Shown here piece by piece: positions 22,692 to 35,128 of a DNA stretch of 64,000 nt. The stretch is from contig NC_063452.1 of the NCBI RefSeq assembly GCF_020379485.1, forward strand, positions 12,317,065 through 12,381,064, given 5' to 3'. The stretch is from Brassica napus. Its lineage: Eukaryota > Streptophyta > Magnoliopsida > Brassicales > Brassicaceae. How positions within the stretch are numbered: position 1 is the first letter of the stretch; each line of letters starts with the position of its first letter. Under the pieces are notes generated by a model. The model saw only the letters and a program-made list of their open reading frames with translations, did not search any database and was not told the DNA's origin. The position numbers and the translations under genes are program-made.

Positions 22692-25600
22692 ATGGCCGGT
22701 GGCGGTAGTATTTACGAGTTACGGAGTTGGATGTATTTGCACAAAGATTCCGACGGGAGGGTGACGAACGCATTTCTGAGCGGGCTAGAGACATTCATGC
22801 ACCAGGCGGGCTGTACACCGATCACACAGGAAAGCGGTAAGATGTTCTGCCCCTGTCGGAAATGCAAGAATTCAAAATTTGCACGTAGTGAAACTGTATG
22901 GAAGCATTTAGTAAACAGAGGATTTACACCACAGTACTACATTTGGTATCAACATGGAGAGGGTTATGAGGGAAATGAAGCTAGTAGTAGTAATAATAAT
23001 TTTGAGGATGGTCATCATAGTGAAGAACCGAATCATTTGCATAATGAATATAATTATCATCAAGATCATGAGCAGATGGTAGATCATGATAGGGTTCAAG
23101 ATATGATTAGTGATGCATTTTTAGAAACAACTACAACAATAGCTGATGGAACTGGAAATGTAGAAGAACCTAATTTGGATGCAAAAAGGTTTTATGAAAT
23201 GCTAGATGCTGCAAATCAACCAATCTACACTGGTTGTAGAGAAGGTCTCTCTAAATTGTCTCTAGCAGCTAGGATGATGAATATTAAAACGGATCATAAT
23301 TTACCTGAGAATTGCATGGATGCATGGGCGGAGTTGTTTAAAGAGTATTTGCCAGAAGACAACGTGTCTGCTGAATCTTATTATGAGATTCAGAAATTGG
23401 TTTATAGTCTTGGGTTGCCTTCGGAGATGATTGATGTTTGCATCGACAACTGCATGATCTACTGGAAAGAAGATGACAAGTTAGAAGAGTGTCGATTCTG
23501 CAAAAAACCACGATTCAAACCGCAAGGCCGTGGGAGGAATAGGGTACCGTACCAAAGGATGTGGTACCTACCAATTACAGACAGATTGAAAAGATTATAT
23601 CAATCTGAGAGGACTGCTGCATCGATGAGGTGGCATGCGGAACATGTCCAGAGAGATGGTGAGGTTGCACATCCATCAGACGCAAGAGCGTGGAAACATT
23701 TCAACAAGGTACACGCAGATTTTGCTACAAATATTCGGAATGTCTATCTTGGGTTATGCACCGATGGATTTAGTCCATTTGGAATGTCTGGTAGACAATA
23801 TTCTTTGTGGCCAGTCATTCTTACGCCGTACAATTTACCGCCGGATATGTGCATGGAACAAGAATTTCTATTTTTGACCATATTAATCCCTGGGCCGAAG
23901 CATCCAAAACGGTCTCTTGATGTTTTTCTTCAACCGTTGATAGAAGAGCTAAAGCAATTGTGGTCAGAAGGGGTGAGGACGTACGATTGTTCCTTGAAAA
24001 ACAATTTTACGATGCGAGCAGTTCTGCTGTGGACGATAAGTGATTTCCCTGCTTATGGGATGTTGTCTGGCTGGACAACACATGGAAGATTATCTTGTCC
24101 ATATTGTCTTGGATCGACAGATGCTTTTCAACTGAAGAATGGTAGGAAGAGTTGTTGGTTTGACTGTCATCGTCGCTTTCTTCCACTTGCCCATCCGTAC
24201 AGAAGAAATAAGACATTGTTTCGGCACAAAAAAATTGTCAGAGACGGTCCTCCTCCATATCTCACCGGCCAGCAGATCGAAGCAGACATTGATTATTACG
24301 GAGCTCAGGAAACAGTTAAAGTTGGAGGAAATTGGCATGTTCCTGGAAATATGCCTGATGGATATGGTGTGTCTCACAATTGGCATAAGAAGAGTATATT
24401 TTGGGAGCTACCCTATTGGAAGGATCTTCTCTTACGCCACAATCTGGATGTCATGCATATTGAGAAGAACTTTTTTGAGAACATCATGAATACATTACTT
24501 AACGTCCCTGGGAAGACAAAAGATAACAAAAAGTCAAGGATGGACTTACCTGATATTTGCTCAAGAAGTGAGTTACATATCAAGAGCAATGGAAACGTTC
24601 TTGTTCCCATCTTCCGGTTGTCATCAGAAGCCAAAACAACCTTGTTTGACTGGGTTGCATCAGAAGTTAAGTTTCCTGATGGTTATGTTTCAAATCTGTC
24701 AAGATGTGTTGAACGAGGTCAAAAGTTCTCCGGAATGAAGAGTCATGATTGTCATGTGTTTATGCAACGACTACTTCCATTTGCTTTTGCCGAGCTCCTT
24801 CCAGCAAATGTCCATGAAGCACTTGCAGGTAATTATAAAACGTTAATATATATACATATGTTATGAAATGTTATTAATTTGATTACTTTTGCAATATACA
24901 GCCATCGGCGCTTTTTTCAGAGATCTCAGCACACGTACGTTCAAGGAAGAAGTCATCGAACAACTTCATCATAACATTCCGATCATATTGTGCAACCTGG
25001 AGAAGATATTTCCTCCTTCATTTTTTGACGTCATGGAGCATCTAGTTGTCCACCTACCGTATGAAGCATTGCTTCGTGGACCTGTTCACAACGGATGGAT
25101 GTATCCGTATGAGCGACAGATGAAACATTTGAAGGGGAAAGCAAGAAATCTTGCAAAGGTGGAAGGTTCAATAGTTGCGGGAAGTTTGACAGCCGAAACA
25201 TCTAACTTCACATCATACTACTTTGCTCCAACTGTTCGTACGAGGAAAAGAGTTCCTAGAAGATATGATGATGGTGGAGTACCGACATCATATCCAATTG
25301 ATGGTGTTCCTGACATTTTCTGCGAAATTGCACGGTTTGGTGGTAAAACGAAAGAAGTATGGTGGTCATGTGAAGAGGATAAACATAGTGCCCACACTTA
25401 TATTCTGCTCAACTGCGAGGATGCAGTGACCCGTTACTTTGAAAGGTAAATATTTTTGTGAATGTTAATTATATGAATTGCAGTTAATTATGTATGACTT
25501 GATTATTTGTTTAATTTGCAGCATGTTTGTATCTCAAGTTGAAGAAGCAATACCAGGAATATCTGCAACTGATGTGGACACACGTAAAGATAAGCACTTT

Positions 25601-26385
25601 GTCAAGTGGTTAAAATCACAGGTACGTAATATATCTCATACATTGATTAATTAAGTAAGTGTTTTGATACTTCAATATTAATTAAGAATAACTGCTTTTT
25701 GCAGGTTGATTATGACGATCCTTATTATCCCGTATGGTTTCACGAATTGGTTCAAGGTCCAGTTGCAAAGGTCACCACATCACCTATGTATTTCACACGA
25801 GGATTTACCTTTCACACATACGAGTATGGGAGACATCGGGCAACGAGTAACTACGGAATATGTGTGAAAGGTGAAACGGACTTTTACGGGATCTTGCAGG
25901 AGATTATTGAAGTGGAATTTCCGGGGTTATTGAAGCTAAAATGCGTCCTCTTCAAATGTGAATGGTTCGATCCTGTTGTGAACCGAGGGATTCGGTATAA
26001 CAAATTTGGTGTTGTGGATGTCAATTTTGGGAGAAGATACAACAAATTTGAGCCTTTCATTTTAGCTTCACAAGCCGAGCAAGTAAGCTTCCTTCCTTAT
26101 CCTCGGCTTCGAACTTCCGGGATAAACTGGTTAGCTGCTATCAAAATTACACCTCGTGGACGCATTGTCGCTGGAGAAGAACCACCCTTGCAAGAAGAAG
26201 ACGCTATCAATGAAGTTGAGGTACCAGAACAACCAACTGATGAAATCCTTTTGATCGACCCGCAAAACTTTCAATATGAAGATATTCCCGAAGATGCGAC
26301 AGATGAAGCACGTGAAGACGAGTTCGAGAGAAGCGACGATGATGATTGTAATGATAGTGATGAGAACGAAAACGATTTAGAGTGA
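22692..26385 (+). CDS. CACTA transposase TNP2, 1153 aa, intact
   Basis: Four exons (22692-24828, 24902-25445, 25522-25621, 25705-26385) join in phase with GT-AG introns and give one uninterrupted 1,153-residue protein. I start at MAGGGSIYELRSW. An in-frame ATG 35 codons upstream (22587) gives only a low-complexity Lys-rich lead. In order there are a transposase-associated domain (about 1-85, with MFCPCRKC near 51), a TNP2 transposase domain (Transposase_21) with LDVMHIEKN near 588, a DUF4218 region with ELLPANVHEALA and GWMYPYERQMKHLKG, a DUF4216 region near 960-1020, and a highly acidic tail. TNP2 proteins cut at the element ends. This copy looks able to supply transposase in trans, although its own element lacks one end. 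Confidence 0.88.
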
Positions 26386-26689
26386 TGTAATATTGATGAG
26401 AACGAAAACGATTTAGAGTGATGTAATATATGTCTCTTATGTTGTATTTCTCTATTGTAACGTATGTTTAAAGAAATATTGTTTTTTTACCATCCTAATG
26501 TATGTGTAACAAATGTTGTTTTATATAATATGTATTTGTGTTAATTTAAAAAAAATTATTTGGAGTTTTAGGGTTTTAGAGTTTAAGTTGGAGAAAGAGC
26601 ACAAAGTAGTAGAGAAGAAGAGATATGATGTTAGATGATATGTGACTTTGGGGTTTAGGGATTTCATTCTCGGTGTTTAGGGTTAAGCG

Positions 26690-26930
26690 TTGTAAAATCG
26701 TCGTAAACCGATGTTTCGACGTAATTTCGTCGTAAATGGAAAAACGCGGGCCTGGTAACTTCGTCGTAAACGTGGGCCTTGTAAATTCGTCGTAAACCGA
26801 TGTTTCGACGTAATTTCGTCGTAAATCGAAAAACGCGGGCCTGGTAACTTCGTCGTAAATGAAAAAACACGGGCCTGGTAACTTCGTCGTAATGTTACGT
26901 CGCGTTTACGACGAAACATTTTCAATATAT
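26690..26930. repeat. Internal cluster of CGTCGTAAA repeats between the CACTA genes
   Basis: At least eight TTCGTCGTAA/TTTACGACGAA copies and three GCGGGCCTGGTAACTTCGTC-like units fill this stretch. They resemble the terminal subterminal repeats, yet lie mid-element between the 3' end of the transposase gene and the start of the second gene. Confidence 0.75.
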
Positions 26931-27199
26931 TGGGACGCCGAGACGAGGCTGCCTCGTCCATTCCTCCCAAACTCCTCTCCTCTCCCTAAGGTACATTCTC
27001 TTCCCTCCTTTTTTTTTTTTTTTTAAGTTAGTTTAGGTTATTAATTAGTTAGGTAATTAGTTTAGGTGATTATTTAGATAATTAGTTTAGGTGATTAGTT
27101 AGATGACGGAATCCTATAGTTTAGGTGATTAGTTAGGTAACGGAATAATTTTTTAATTATGTCGTCATAATTGATTAAATTTATTTAAATTTTTTTTAG

Positions 27200-28696
27200 A
27201 TGGCTCATAGAAGGAAACCAGCAGCACCTACTTATGCCCAGTTGTTTGGCGATGGTTCCGGCACATCTTCTTCCGGTCCATCGTCTTCCGATGCAGTTCC
27301 AGACTCTCAGACTTCTCAGAGAGTTTTTTCGAGTCCTCCTCTTCCACCGCAGATGCCTCCACCTCCTCCTCCAGCGGCTGCATCTGAGCCTGTCCCAGAA
27401 GGTGCAGTTCATCCGGATTTGCGTGTGCCTTCATATGCTCCCTTCGCTAGATATACGGTGGAGGATTTGCTTGCCCAGCCTGGACGGGAGGGTTTGGATG
27501 TTCTAGACCCCGATAGACCCCGAGGAACTTATTGGTAAGTTATTAATTTTTATTACTTTAAAATTTAATTAATTTTTATTTTGTAACCGTTAAATTGATT
27601 TTTTTTCAGGTTTGGGGCTAACAACCGTGTTAGCCGGAGCGTTTCGGCGACGATTAAGGGTTACTACGACGGGGCATACCCGAACTGGAGCAAGACACCA
27701 AATCACGTTAATATCACATGGTTTAAATGTTTTGCGGTAAGATTTTTATATTTACGGGTATGAGGGAAAGCCCACTGATTGGAAGGACAAGTGGGAGATC
27801 TACGGGTATGAGGGAAAGCCCACTGAGCTCACGACGGATGTGTGGGATGGCCTCATCGCCTATTGGGAGCACCCCTCTTCGATCAGAAAGGCCAATTCGT
27901 GCTCGGCTTCTCGAAGGACGAAGGATAAAGATGGTCATTTGCCCATGCTTCACAGAACCGGACAAAAACCTCATGCAGAAGTCCGTCTAGAAGCTGTAAG
28001 TTTTGTTTTAAATATATATTTTAAAATATTCAATTAATATAATTTATAATATTTAATTTAATTTTTTTTTGTAGTTCGAGAAGACGGGAGTCTTACATTC
28101 TCTGTCTGACCTATTCAAGATGACTCACGCCACATCCGACGGAGTTTTTGTGGATCCTGCATCTGAGAAACTCTTCCGAACAGTGGCTGGTCGGATTGAA
28201 GAACGGGAGACGTAACTAACTCAGGAGTCTCCCGATGGATTACCAGTCACATTGTCCACCCAAGAGGTCGACAGAATCTTCGAAGAGGTAACTTAAAATT
28301 TTAGTTTACATTATTTTAAATATTTTAACATAATTAACTATATTAATATATGTTTTGATTTTATAGGTGGCTCCTAAAAATAAGAGACGGATAGTCGGTA
28401 TAGGCTCTGTTAACGAAGTTGCAAGGGCAACTTCGTCATACACTTCGAGACGGGATGAAGAGACTGCTCAGATGAAGGCTCAAATGGATAGCCAGAAGGC
28501 TCAAATGGATAGCCAGCAGGTTCGTTTAGACTCTCTTGAGGATTTGCTAGACGTGATGGCCGTGGGAAACCCGGTTATGCAGAGAATGTTGAGTGAGAGA
28601 CGAGCCGCTCTTGGAATGCCACCAAGAGATCCCCAAGAGTCCGATCCAACCCGTCAACAGCCGAGCAACCCCACCAACTACTTCGACAATATGTAG
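27200..28696 (+). pseudogene. Second CACTA gene (Transposase_24 / Ptta-En/Spm type), broken
   Basis: Exon 1 (27200-27534) encodes a Pro/Ser-rich N-terminus ending in LLAQPGREGLDVLDPDRPRG. It splices to 27610, giving FGANNRVSRSVSATIKGYY. The frame is then lost near 27740. Family members have extra sequence here, while this copy has a 26-base direct duplication (TACGGGTATGAGGGAAAGCC..., twice within about 50 bases), suggesting an internal deletion. The family frame resumes with KWEIYGYEGKPTELTTDVWD, passes an intron (28075 acceptor) and meets an in-frame TAA at 28213-28215, where relatives would encode Gln. The last exon (28367-28696) has a coiled-coil-like stretch of repeated QMDSQKA units. 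In this superfamily the second gene binds subterminal repeats; this copy is very likely nonfunctional. Confidence 0.75.
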
Positions 28697-29776
28697 TTTT
28701 TTTTTTCTGTTTGTATTATGAATTTAAATATTATTGTATGACTTTTTAAAATATGTTTTCCAATTTCATATTTTGTTTTAAAATTTAAATTATTTTAAAT
28801 TCTGAATATTAAATATAAATTAAAATCTATTATATACTAATTAATAATAATATAATAAGAAACGACGTAAACTCCTCGTAAACATTACATGGAGTTTACA
28901 TCGAATGTTTACGAGTGGTTAACATCGAAATATTTACGAGGATTTTACATCGAAATGTTTACGAGTGATTTACAACGAAAGTATTTACGTGTGCTTTACA
29001 TCAAAATAATTACGTGGGCTTTACGACGAAGTCTTACGTGGCGTTTACGACGAATCCTTTCCCTGCGCTTTACGAGGAATATATTTCGTCGTAAACGTAA
29101 CGAGTCGTTTACGACGAAACCTCCGTCGCTAAGACTACCAGATGGTTTCTTGGGTAGAAATAATAATTTTAACAAAATATTTTATTTTTATTATACTTAA
29201 TGTTAAAAAAATTAAATTTCTGACACAATTCCGTTAGCAATTATGAAAGTAAGGATAAAAGTGGTTAGTATAACACTGAAAAGTAGTATTATGAAGGTGA
29301 TATTTTTAGCAATTTTTTCATGTGGAAATTGTTATGTTTACTCAAAAAAAATATTTATACTGTGTAAAATTTTGAAATATATTAGGCTAACCAAGTTATG
29401 TGGATCAGATCATCCAATGTAAAAATACATAATTACAAATATCAGGATTTTTTGGATACCTGAAGTAATCAATCTGGTTAACAAAAGTAAAATTTGTGCA
29501 AGGAACTTAATTGTTCACTCATCTTTTACTAAGTAGAGTCAGTTAGTTTAGATATTCAAAATATATACACCTTACCTCTACACAATATCTTTAAAACAAA
29601 CAAAAACATATTTCTTAAACGAAGCAAAAGTAAATTGAGAAACAAAAAATTGCATGCATCATATCAAACATTATTGACTTATTGTCCTAAAGTAAATTAA
29701 TGATCAAATAATTTTATAATTGTAGCTACTAAAAGACATAGAAATAAAAGAAATAACAAAGTCCATAGCATGATTT

Positions 29777-30144
29777 CTAACATTCTCCGCAGTCACACTG
29801 GTGATTAGTACATTTTTGAAATTTGCACGAATCAAAACAACTATGTTTGCAATCACTATTTTAAAACAATTCCCAAAATATTGATTTGGTTGGGCCAACT
29901 TTGGTTGACATGATGATCCAGCACAATCTTGCACATATCATCCAGGTTTCATTAGTTCACTTGCATTTGATATACATACACCTAAAAAACAGAATTTAGT
30001 ATATGCACTTTCATTCCAAATATCAAACTAGTTAGGCATCACACACCTATATATATATATATATATATACACATAGAGAGAGAGAAACAAACATGAAAGG
30101 GGTGCGACCAGAACAATAAGCAATGTTGTCTTTGATACTGTCAT
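29777..30144 (-). pseudogene. Defensin-like peptide gene, copy 3, pseudogene
   Basis: Exon positions correspond to those in the intact copies (30093-30144 and 29777-29981). The second exon has two lesions. CGA of the RYVQ motif has become TGA, giving a stop about 33 codons in. One base has also been lost in the A/T run upstream of the DCK motif (205 instead of 206 nt), shifting the frame. The signal peptide is open but carries VAPLS instead of VALLS. The TATA motif is also changed (CTATTTACATA at 30216-30226). These changes suggest loss of selection. Confidence 0.82.
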
Positions 30145-31380
30145 GTCTTTTACAATTTGTACTCGATGTTTATGTTTTATGATTGTGCTTTGAGATCTTT
30201 TATATGTATTAGTGTCTATTTACATAATGTTACGAGGCATAGAAATGGTAGGTAACATATACAATTTCTTCTCTAGGTAATAAGTTGTAGCCAATACATG
30301 AACAATAGAGAAGAAGAAGGATCAAAGGAATCAAAGGAAATGGAAAGGAACAAAACAAGAATAAAATCCATAGTATAGAGTCAAATCTACACAAAAGTCA
30401 ACCATTTCCACAAATTGTACAATTTTTTAAAAAGCCTGTTTAATTATGTCTCTAAATTTGGTGATAAATATATTTTTATATATGTTTTAAGTTTAACGTA
30501 ATCGCTTATAGTTTAACTTTCTAATATAATTGTATTTAAATTAGTTTAATTTAATAATTTTACTTTTTCATTTTCCTAAATAATAATAATTATATTGCTA
30601 TATTTATTTTTTTAATGAAATTTTACTTTTGTTATTTTTAGTTAAAAAAAATTAACTTATAAAATTACTTATGAAACCTAATGAATTGAATGCTAAACAC
30701 TTAATTAAATTGTTTTATCACATTTAAATTTTAAATACGCTCAATAATTTAGAGATTTGAGTAAGTTTATTATTACATTGAATTTTAAACTTAAATAAAA
30801 ATTAATTTATTTAAATATTCGAATAGATATATTTATATGACTAAAATGTAAATATCTATAACAAATTAATTTATGATAACCACACATAAAATAACTTTTG
30901 GAAAGTAATATTATATAATTTATAAATAATATGGTAATAATACAATTATATAAGAGAAATATTATATTATTTGAAATATAGTTTTTGTAAAAATAGACAA
31001 CTTTTGGAAATATGAAATGCATATTATTTTGCAAAAATTATTATTTGCAGATTTTTAAATATCAACAAATGCTATAATATAAAAGTGTTTTTTCAAATAT
31101 GACCCAAAGCAAAAAGTCTAATGCAAAAGCAATCGATGATTTTTTTGAAATTTTTATTTGTCCTACTCAAACCTAAAAATTTGAATTATTAACGAAAATT
31201 TGATTATATTAAAAATGAGTGTTTTACTCTATCATCTTCATCTTCATCTTCATCAAGTATGTATAATATTGTCAATTGCCATACCACACTAACCACCTTG
31301 AACAACCAATTTGAAGCTCTTAATGAACCTAAAAAATCAATTTTCACAGCTCTTATCTCATTCATATGCACATAAACTAT

Positions 31381-31938
31381 GAGTCCGATTGGTAAGGACT
31401 TTCCCTTTAGGCTTTGGCTTTATAATTATGGCTGTAGAGAATTTGGAGGTTAAGACTTTGGCTGTTAATTTAAGTTTTATTAAAATAAAATTGGTAGTAA
31501 AAATTATAGAAGTCTGAAATAATATTTAAAATATTGTATTTAAAAAGTAAAATTATACTACTATTAATAGTTTAAATATATATATATATGATTGTAAAAG
31601 TAGTACAATATGGATCTCAAATGAACAAAAAAACAATTCAATGATTAATTTGTCGATCATAAATTTTAATAAATTTGTTACGAATTTAGATAAGTGATTT
31701 AGTTACAAAAAGAAAAAGAAAAGAAAATATTTTTAGTGAAAAATAAAAAGATGGAAAAAAAGTTGCAAAAGTCACGTATGGCTTTAGAAAAAACATAACA
31801 AAAGAGAAGAGAGAAATTTATAATGACTTTAGAGACTTTAGAATGATTATTTTTTAAAAAAACCTCATTGGTAAAAAAGAAGCTTTAGAGACTTTCTAAT
31901 CCCACAAAGCCCTCGAAGCCTTAACACCAATCAGACCC
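31381..31938. repeat. MITE-like inverted repeat in array unit B1
   Basis: This is the same family and position as at 16108-16675, with ends gagtccgattggtaagg and ccaatcagaccc. Confidence 0.6.
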
Positions 31939-32965
31939 TATATCTATTTCACTTTCTCTATACATTAATCCAAAAAATCCAAGATTTTGATTCCAAACTT
32001 TGCAAGGTTCATAGAGCAATTCAAGCTCATGATTCTTGCTCAAGAACAAGTGGGTAACTTTCACTAAGAAGTTATGTGTGCTTAGAGAAACTAAACATGA
32101 ACCTCAACGGATTAAAATTTTTTTTTGAATTTTTTTAAGATTTGTTTTGCCGAGAAGACTTCTATGAAAGTCTTATGGTCAATGCATATGTTAGTTTTGA
32201 AAATGACTTTCGGTTTGTTTTTAAAGACTATTTCTCTCGAAATTTTCAACTTTTCTTTGGTAGCAAAAATATGAGAAACTTCTCGATTAAACAGGTTAGT
32301 TATGCAATTGACCGAATTATGTCAGAAATTTGACTTTCTATAGAAGACTTCTTGTGGAAATCTTCTGTCGGAAAACTCTTTGGAAGTCTTCTCAACTGTC
32401 GATGGAAGTTTATGTTGGTTAAAAGTAAGGATAAAAATGGTTAGTATAACTCTGAAAAGTGGTATTATGAATGTGATATTTTTAGCAATTTTTTCATGTG
32501 GAAATTGTTATGTTTACTCAAAAAAACAAATATTTATACTGTGTAAAATTTCAAAATATAATATTAGGCTAACGAAGTTATGTGGATCACATCATCCAAT
32601 GTAAAAATACATAATTACAAATATCAGGATTTTTTTGGATACCTGAAGTAATCAATCTGGTTAACAAAATTAAAATTTGTGCAAGGAACTTAATTCTCCA
32701 CTCATCTTTTATTAAAGTAGAGTCAGTATGGTTAGTTTAGATATCCAAAATATATGCACCTTACCTCTACACAATATCTTTAAAACAAACAAAAAAATAT
32801 TTCTTAAACGAAGCAAAAGTAAATTGAGAAACAAAAAAGTGCATGCATCATATCAAACATTATTGACTTATTGTCCTGAAGTAAATTAATGATTAAATAA
32901 TTTTATAATTGTAGCTACTAAAAGACATAGAAATAAAAGAAATAACAAAGTCCATAGCATGATTT

Positions 32966-33328
32966 CTAACAATTTTCGCAGTCGCATAGGAAATTAATAC
33001 ATTTTTTAACTTTACATGAATCAAAACAACTGTCTTTGCAATCAATATTATTAATGCAACTCCCAAAATATTGATTTGGTTGGGCCAGCATTGGTTGACA
33101 TGATGATCCAGCACAATCTTGCACATATCGTCCAGGTTTCATTAGTTCTCTTGCATTTGATATACAGACACCTATAAAACAGAATTTAGTATATGCACTT
33201 TCATTCCAAATATCAAACTAGTTAGGCATCACACACACGCATATATATATACATAGAGAGAGAGAGAGAAACAAACATGAAAGGAGTGCGACCAGAACAA
33301 TAAGCAATGTTGTCTTTGATACTGTCAT
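32966..33328 (-). CDS. Defensin-like secreted Cys-rich peptide, copy 4, 85 aa (mosaic)
   Basis: Exons are 33277-33328 and 32966-33171, with a 105-nt GT-AG intron. The signal peptide starts MTVSKTTLLIVLVALLS. The first half of the mature region (RELMKPGRYVQDCAGSSC) is that of copies 1, 2 and 5. The second half (SCINNIDCKDSCFDSCKV, ending INFLCDCENC) is that of copy 6. All ten Cys are kept. A TATA motif lies at 33399-33409. The gene is intact; its mixed content suggests conversion from a copy-6-like gene. Confidence 0.8.
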
Positions 33329-34576
33329 GTCTTTACAATTTGTACTCGATGTTTATGTTTTATGATTGTGCTTTGAGATTTTTTATATGTCTTAGTGTCT
33401 ATTTATATAATGTTACGAGGCATAGAAATGGTAAGTAACATATACAATCTCATCTCTGAGTAATAAGTTGTAACCAATACATGAACAATAGAGAAGAAGA
33501 AGAATCAAAGGAATCAAAGGAAATGGAAAGGAACAAAACAAGAATAAAATCCATAGTATAGAGTCAAATCTACACAAAAGACAACTATTTCCACAAATTG
33601 TACAATTATTTAAAAATCATGTTTAATTTTGTCTCTAAATTTGGTGATAAATATTTTTTTACATATGTTTAAGTATAAAGTAATCGCTTATAGTTTAATT
33701 TTCTAATATAACTGTATTTAAATTAGTTTAATTTGATAATTTTACTTTTTTCATTTTCCTAAATAATAATTATTATATTGCTATATTTATTTTTAAATGA
33801 AATTTTACTTTTGTTATTTTTAGTTAAAAAATTAACTTACAAAATTATTTATTAAACCTAATGAATTGAATGCTAAACACTTAATTAAATTGTTTTATCA
33901 CATTTAAATTTTAAATACGCTCAATAATTTAGAGATTTGAGTAAGTTTATTATTACATTGAATATTAAACTTAAATAAAACTTTATTTATTTAAATATTC
34001 GAATATATATATTTATATGATTATATAAATATGATTAAAATGTAAATATCAATAACAAATTAATTTATGATAACCACACATAAAATAACTTTTCTAAAGT
34101 TATATTATTTAATTTATAAATAATATGGTAATAATACAATTTTATAAAAGTAATATTATATTATTTGAAATATATTTTTTGTAAATATTGACAACTTTTG
34201 GAAATATGAAATGCATATTCTTTTGCAAAAAATATTATTTGCAGATTTTAAAATATCAACAAATGCTATAATATAAAAGAGGTTTTTTTCAAATATGACC
34301 CAAAGCAAAAAGTCTAATGCAAAAGCAATCGATGATTTTTTTGAAATATTTATTTGTCCTGTTCAAACCTAAAAATTTGAATTATTCACGAAAATTTGAT
34401 TATATTAAAAATGAGTGTTTTACTCTATCATCCTCATCTTCATCTTCATCAAGTATTTATAATATTTTCAATTGCCATACCACACTAACCACCTTGAACA
34501 ACCAATTTGAAGCTCTTAATGAACCTAGAAAATCAATGTTCACAGCTCTTATCTCATTCATATGCACATAAACTAT

Positions 34577-35128
34577 GGGTCCGATTGGTAAGGACTTTCC
34601 CTTTAGGCTTTGGCTTTAAAATTATGGCTGTAGAGAATTTGGACGTTAAGACTTTGGCTGTTAGTTTAAGTTTTATTAAAATAAAATTGGTAGTTAAAAT
34701 TATAGAAGTATGAAATAATATTTAAAATATTGTATTTAAAAAGTAAAATTATACTACTATTAATAGTTTAAATATATATATGATTGTAAAAGTAATACAA
34801 TATGGATCTCAAATGAACAAGAAAAAAATTCAATGATTAATTTTTCGATCATAAATTTTAATAAAATTGATACAAATTTAGATAAGTGATTTAGTTACAA
34901 AGAGAAACAGAAAAGAAAATATTTTTTGTGAAAAATAAAAAGGAGGAAAAAAGTTGCAAAAGTCATGTATGGCTTTAGAAAAAACAACACAAAAGAGAAG
35001 AGAGAAATTTATAATGACTTTAAAGAATTTAGAATGATTATTTTTTAAAAAAACCTTATTGGTAAAAAAGAACTTTAGAGACTTTCTAATCCCACAAAGC
35101 CCTCAAAGCCTTAACACCAATCGGACCC
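34577..35128. repeat. MITE-like inverted repeat in array unit B2
   Basis: This is the best-preserved copy of the array MITE, with left end GGGTCCGATTGGTAAGG, right end TTAACACCAATCGGACCC and TAT on each side. Confidence 0.68.

Larger units (their letters stand above)
22189..29128 (+). mobile_element. CACTA (En/Spm) DNA transposon, right end missing
   Basis: The element starts CACTACAAGAAAACGTGCC, the classical CACTA terminus, after AAA. Both ends carry many TTTACGACGAA / TTCGTCGTAAA subterminal repeats (22,225-22,500 and 28,860-29,120). Inside are a TNP2-type transposase gene and a second gene of the Transposase_24 type, in the usual order and orientation. The matching right terminus (CTTGTAGTG) is absent. 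At 29129 the sequence passes directly into the start segment of the second peptide array, so no target-site duplication can be identified. Confidence 0.9.
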
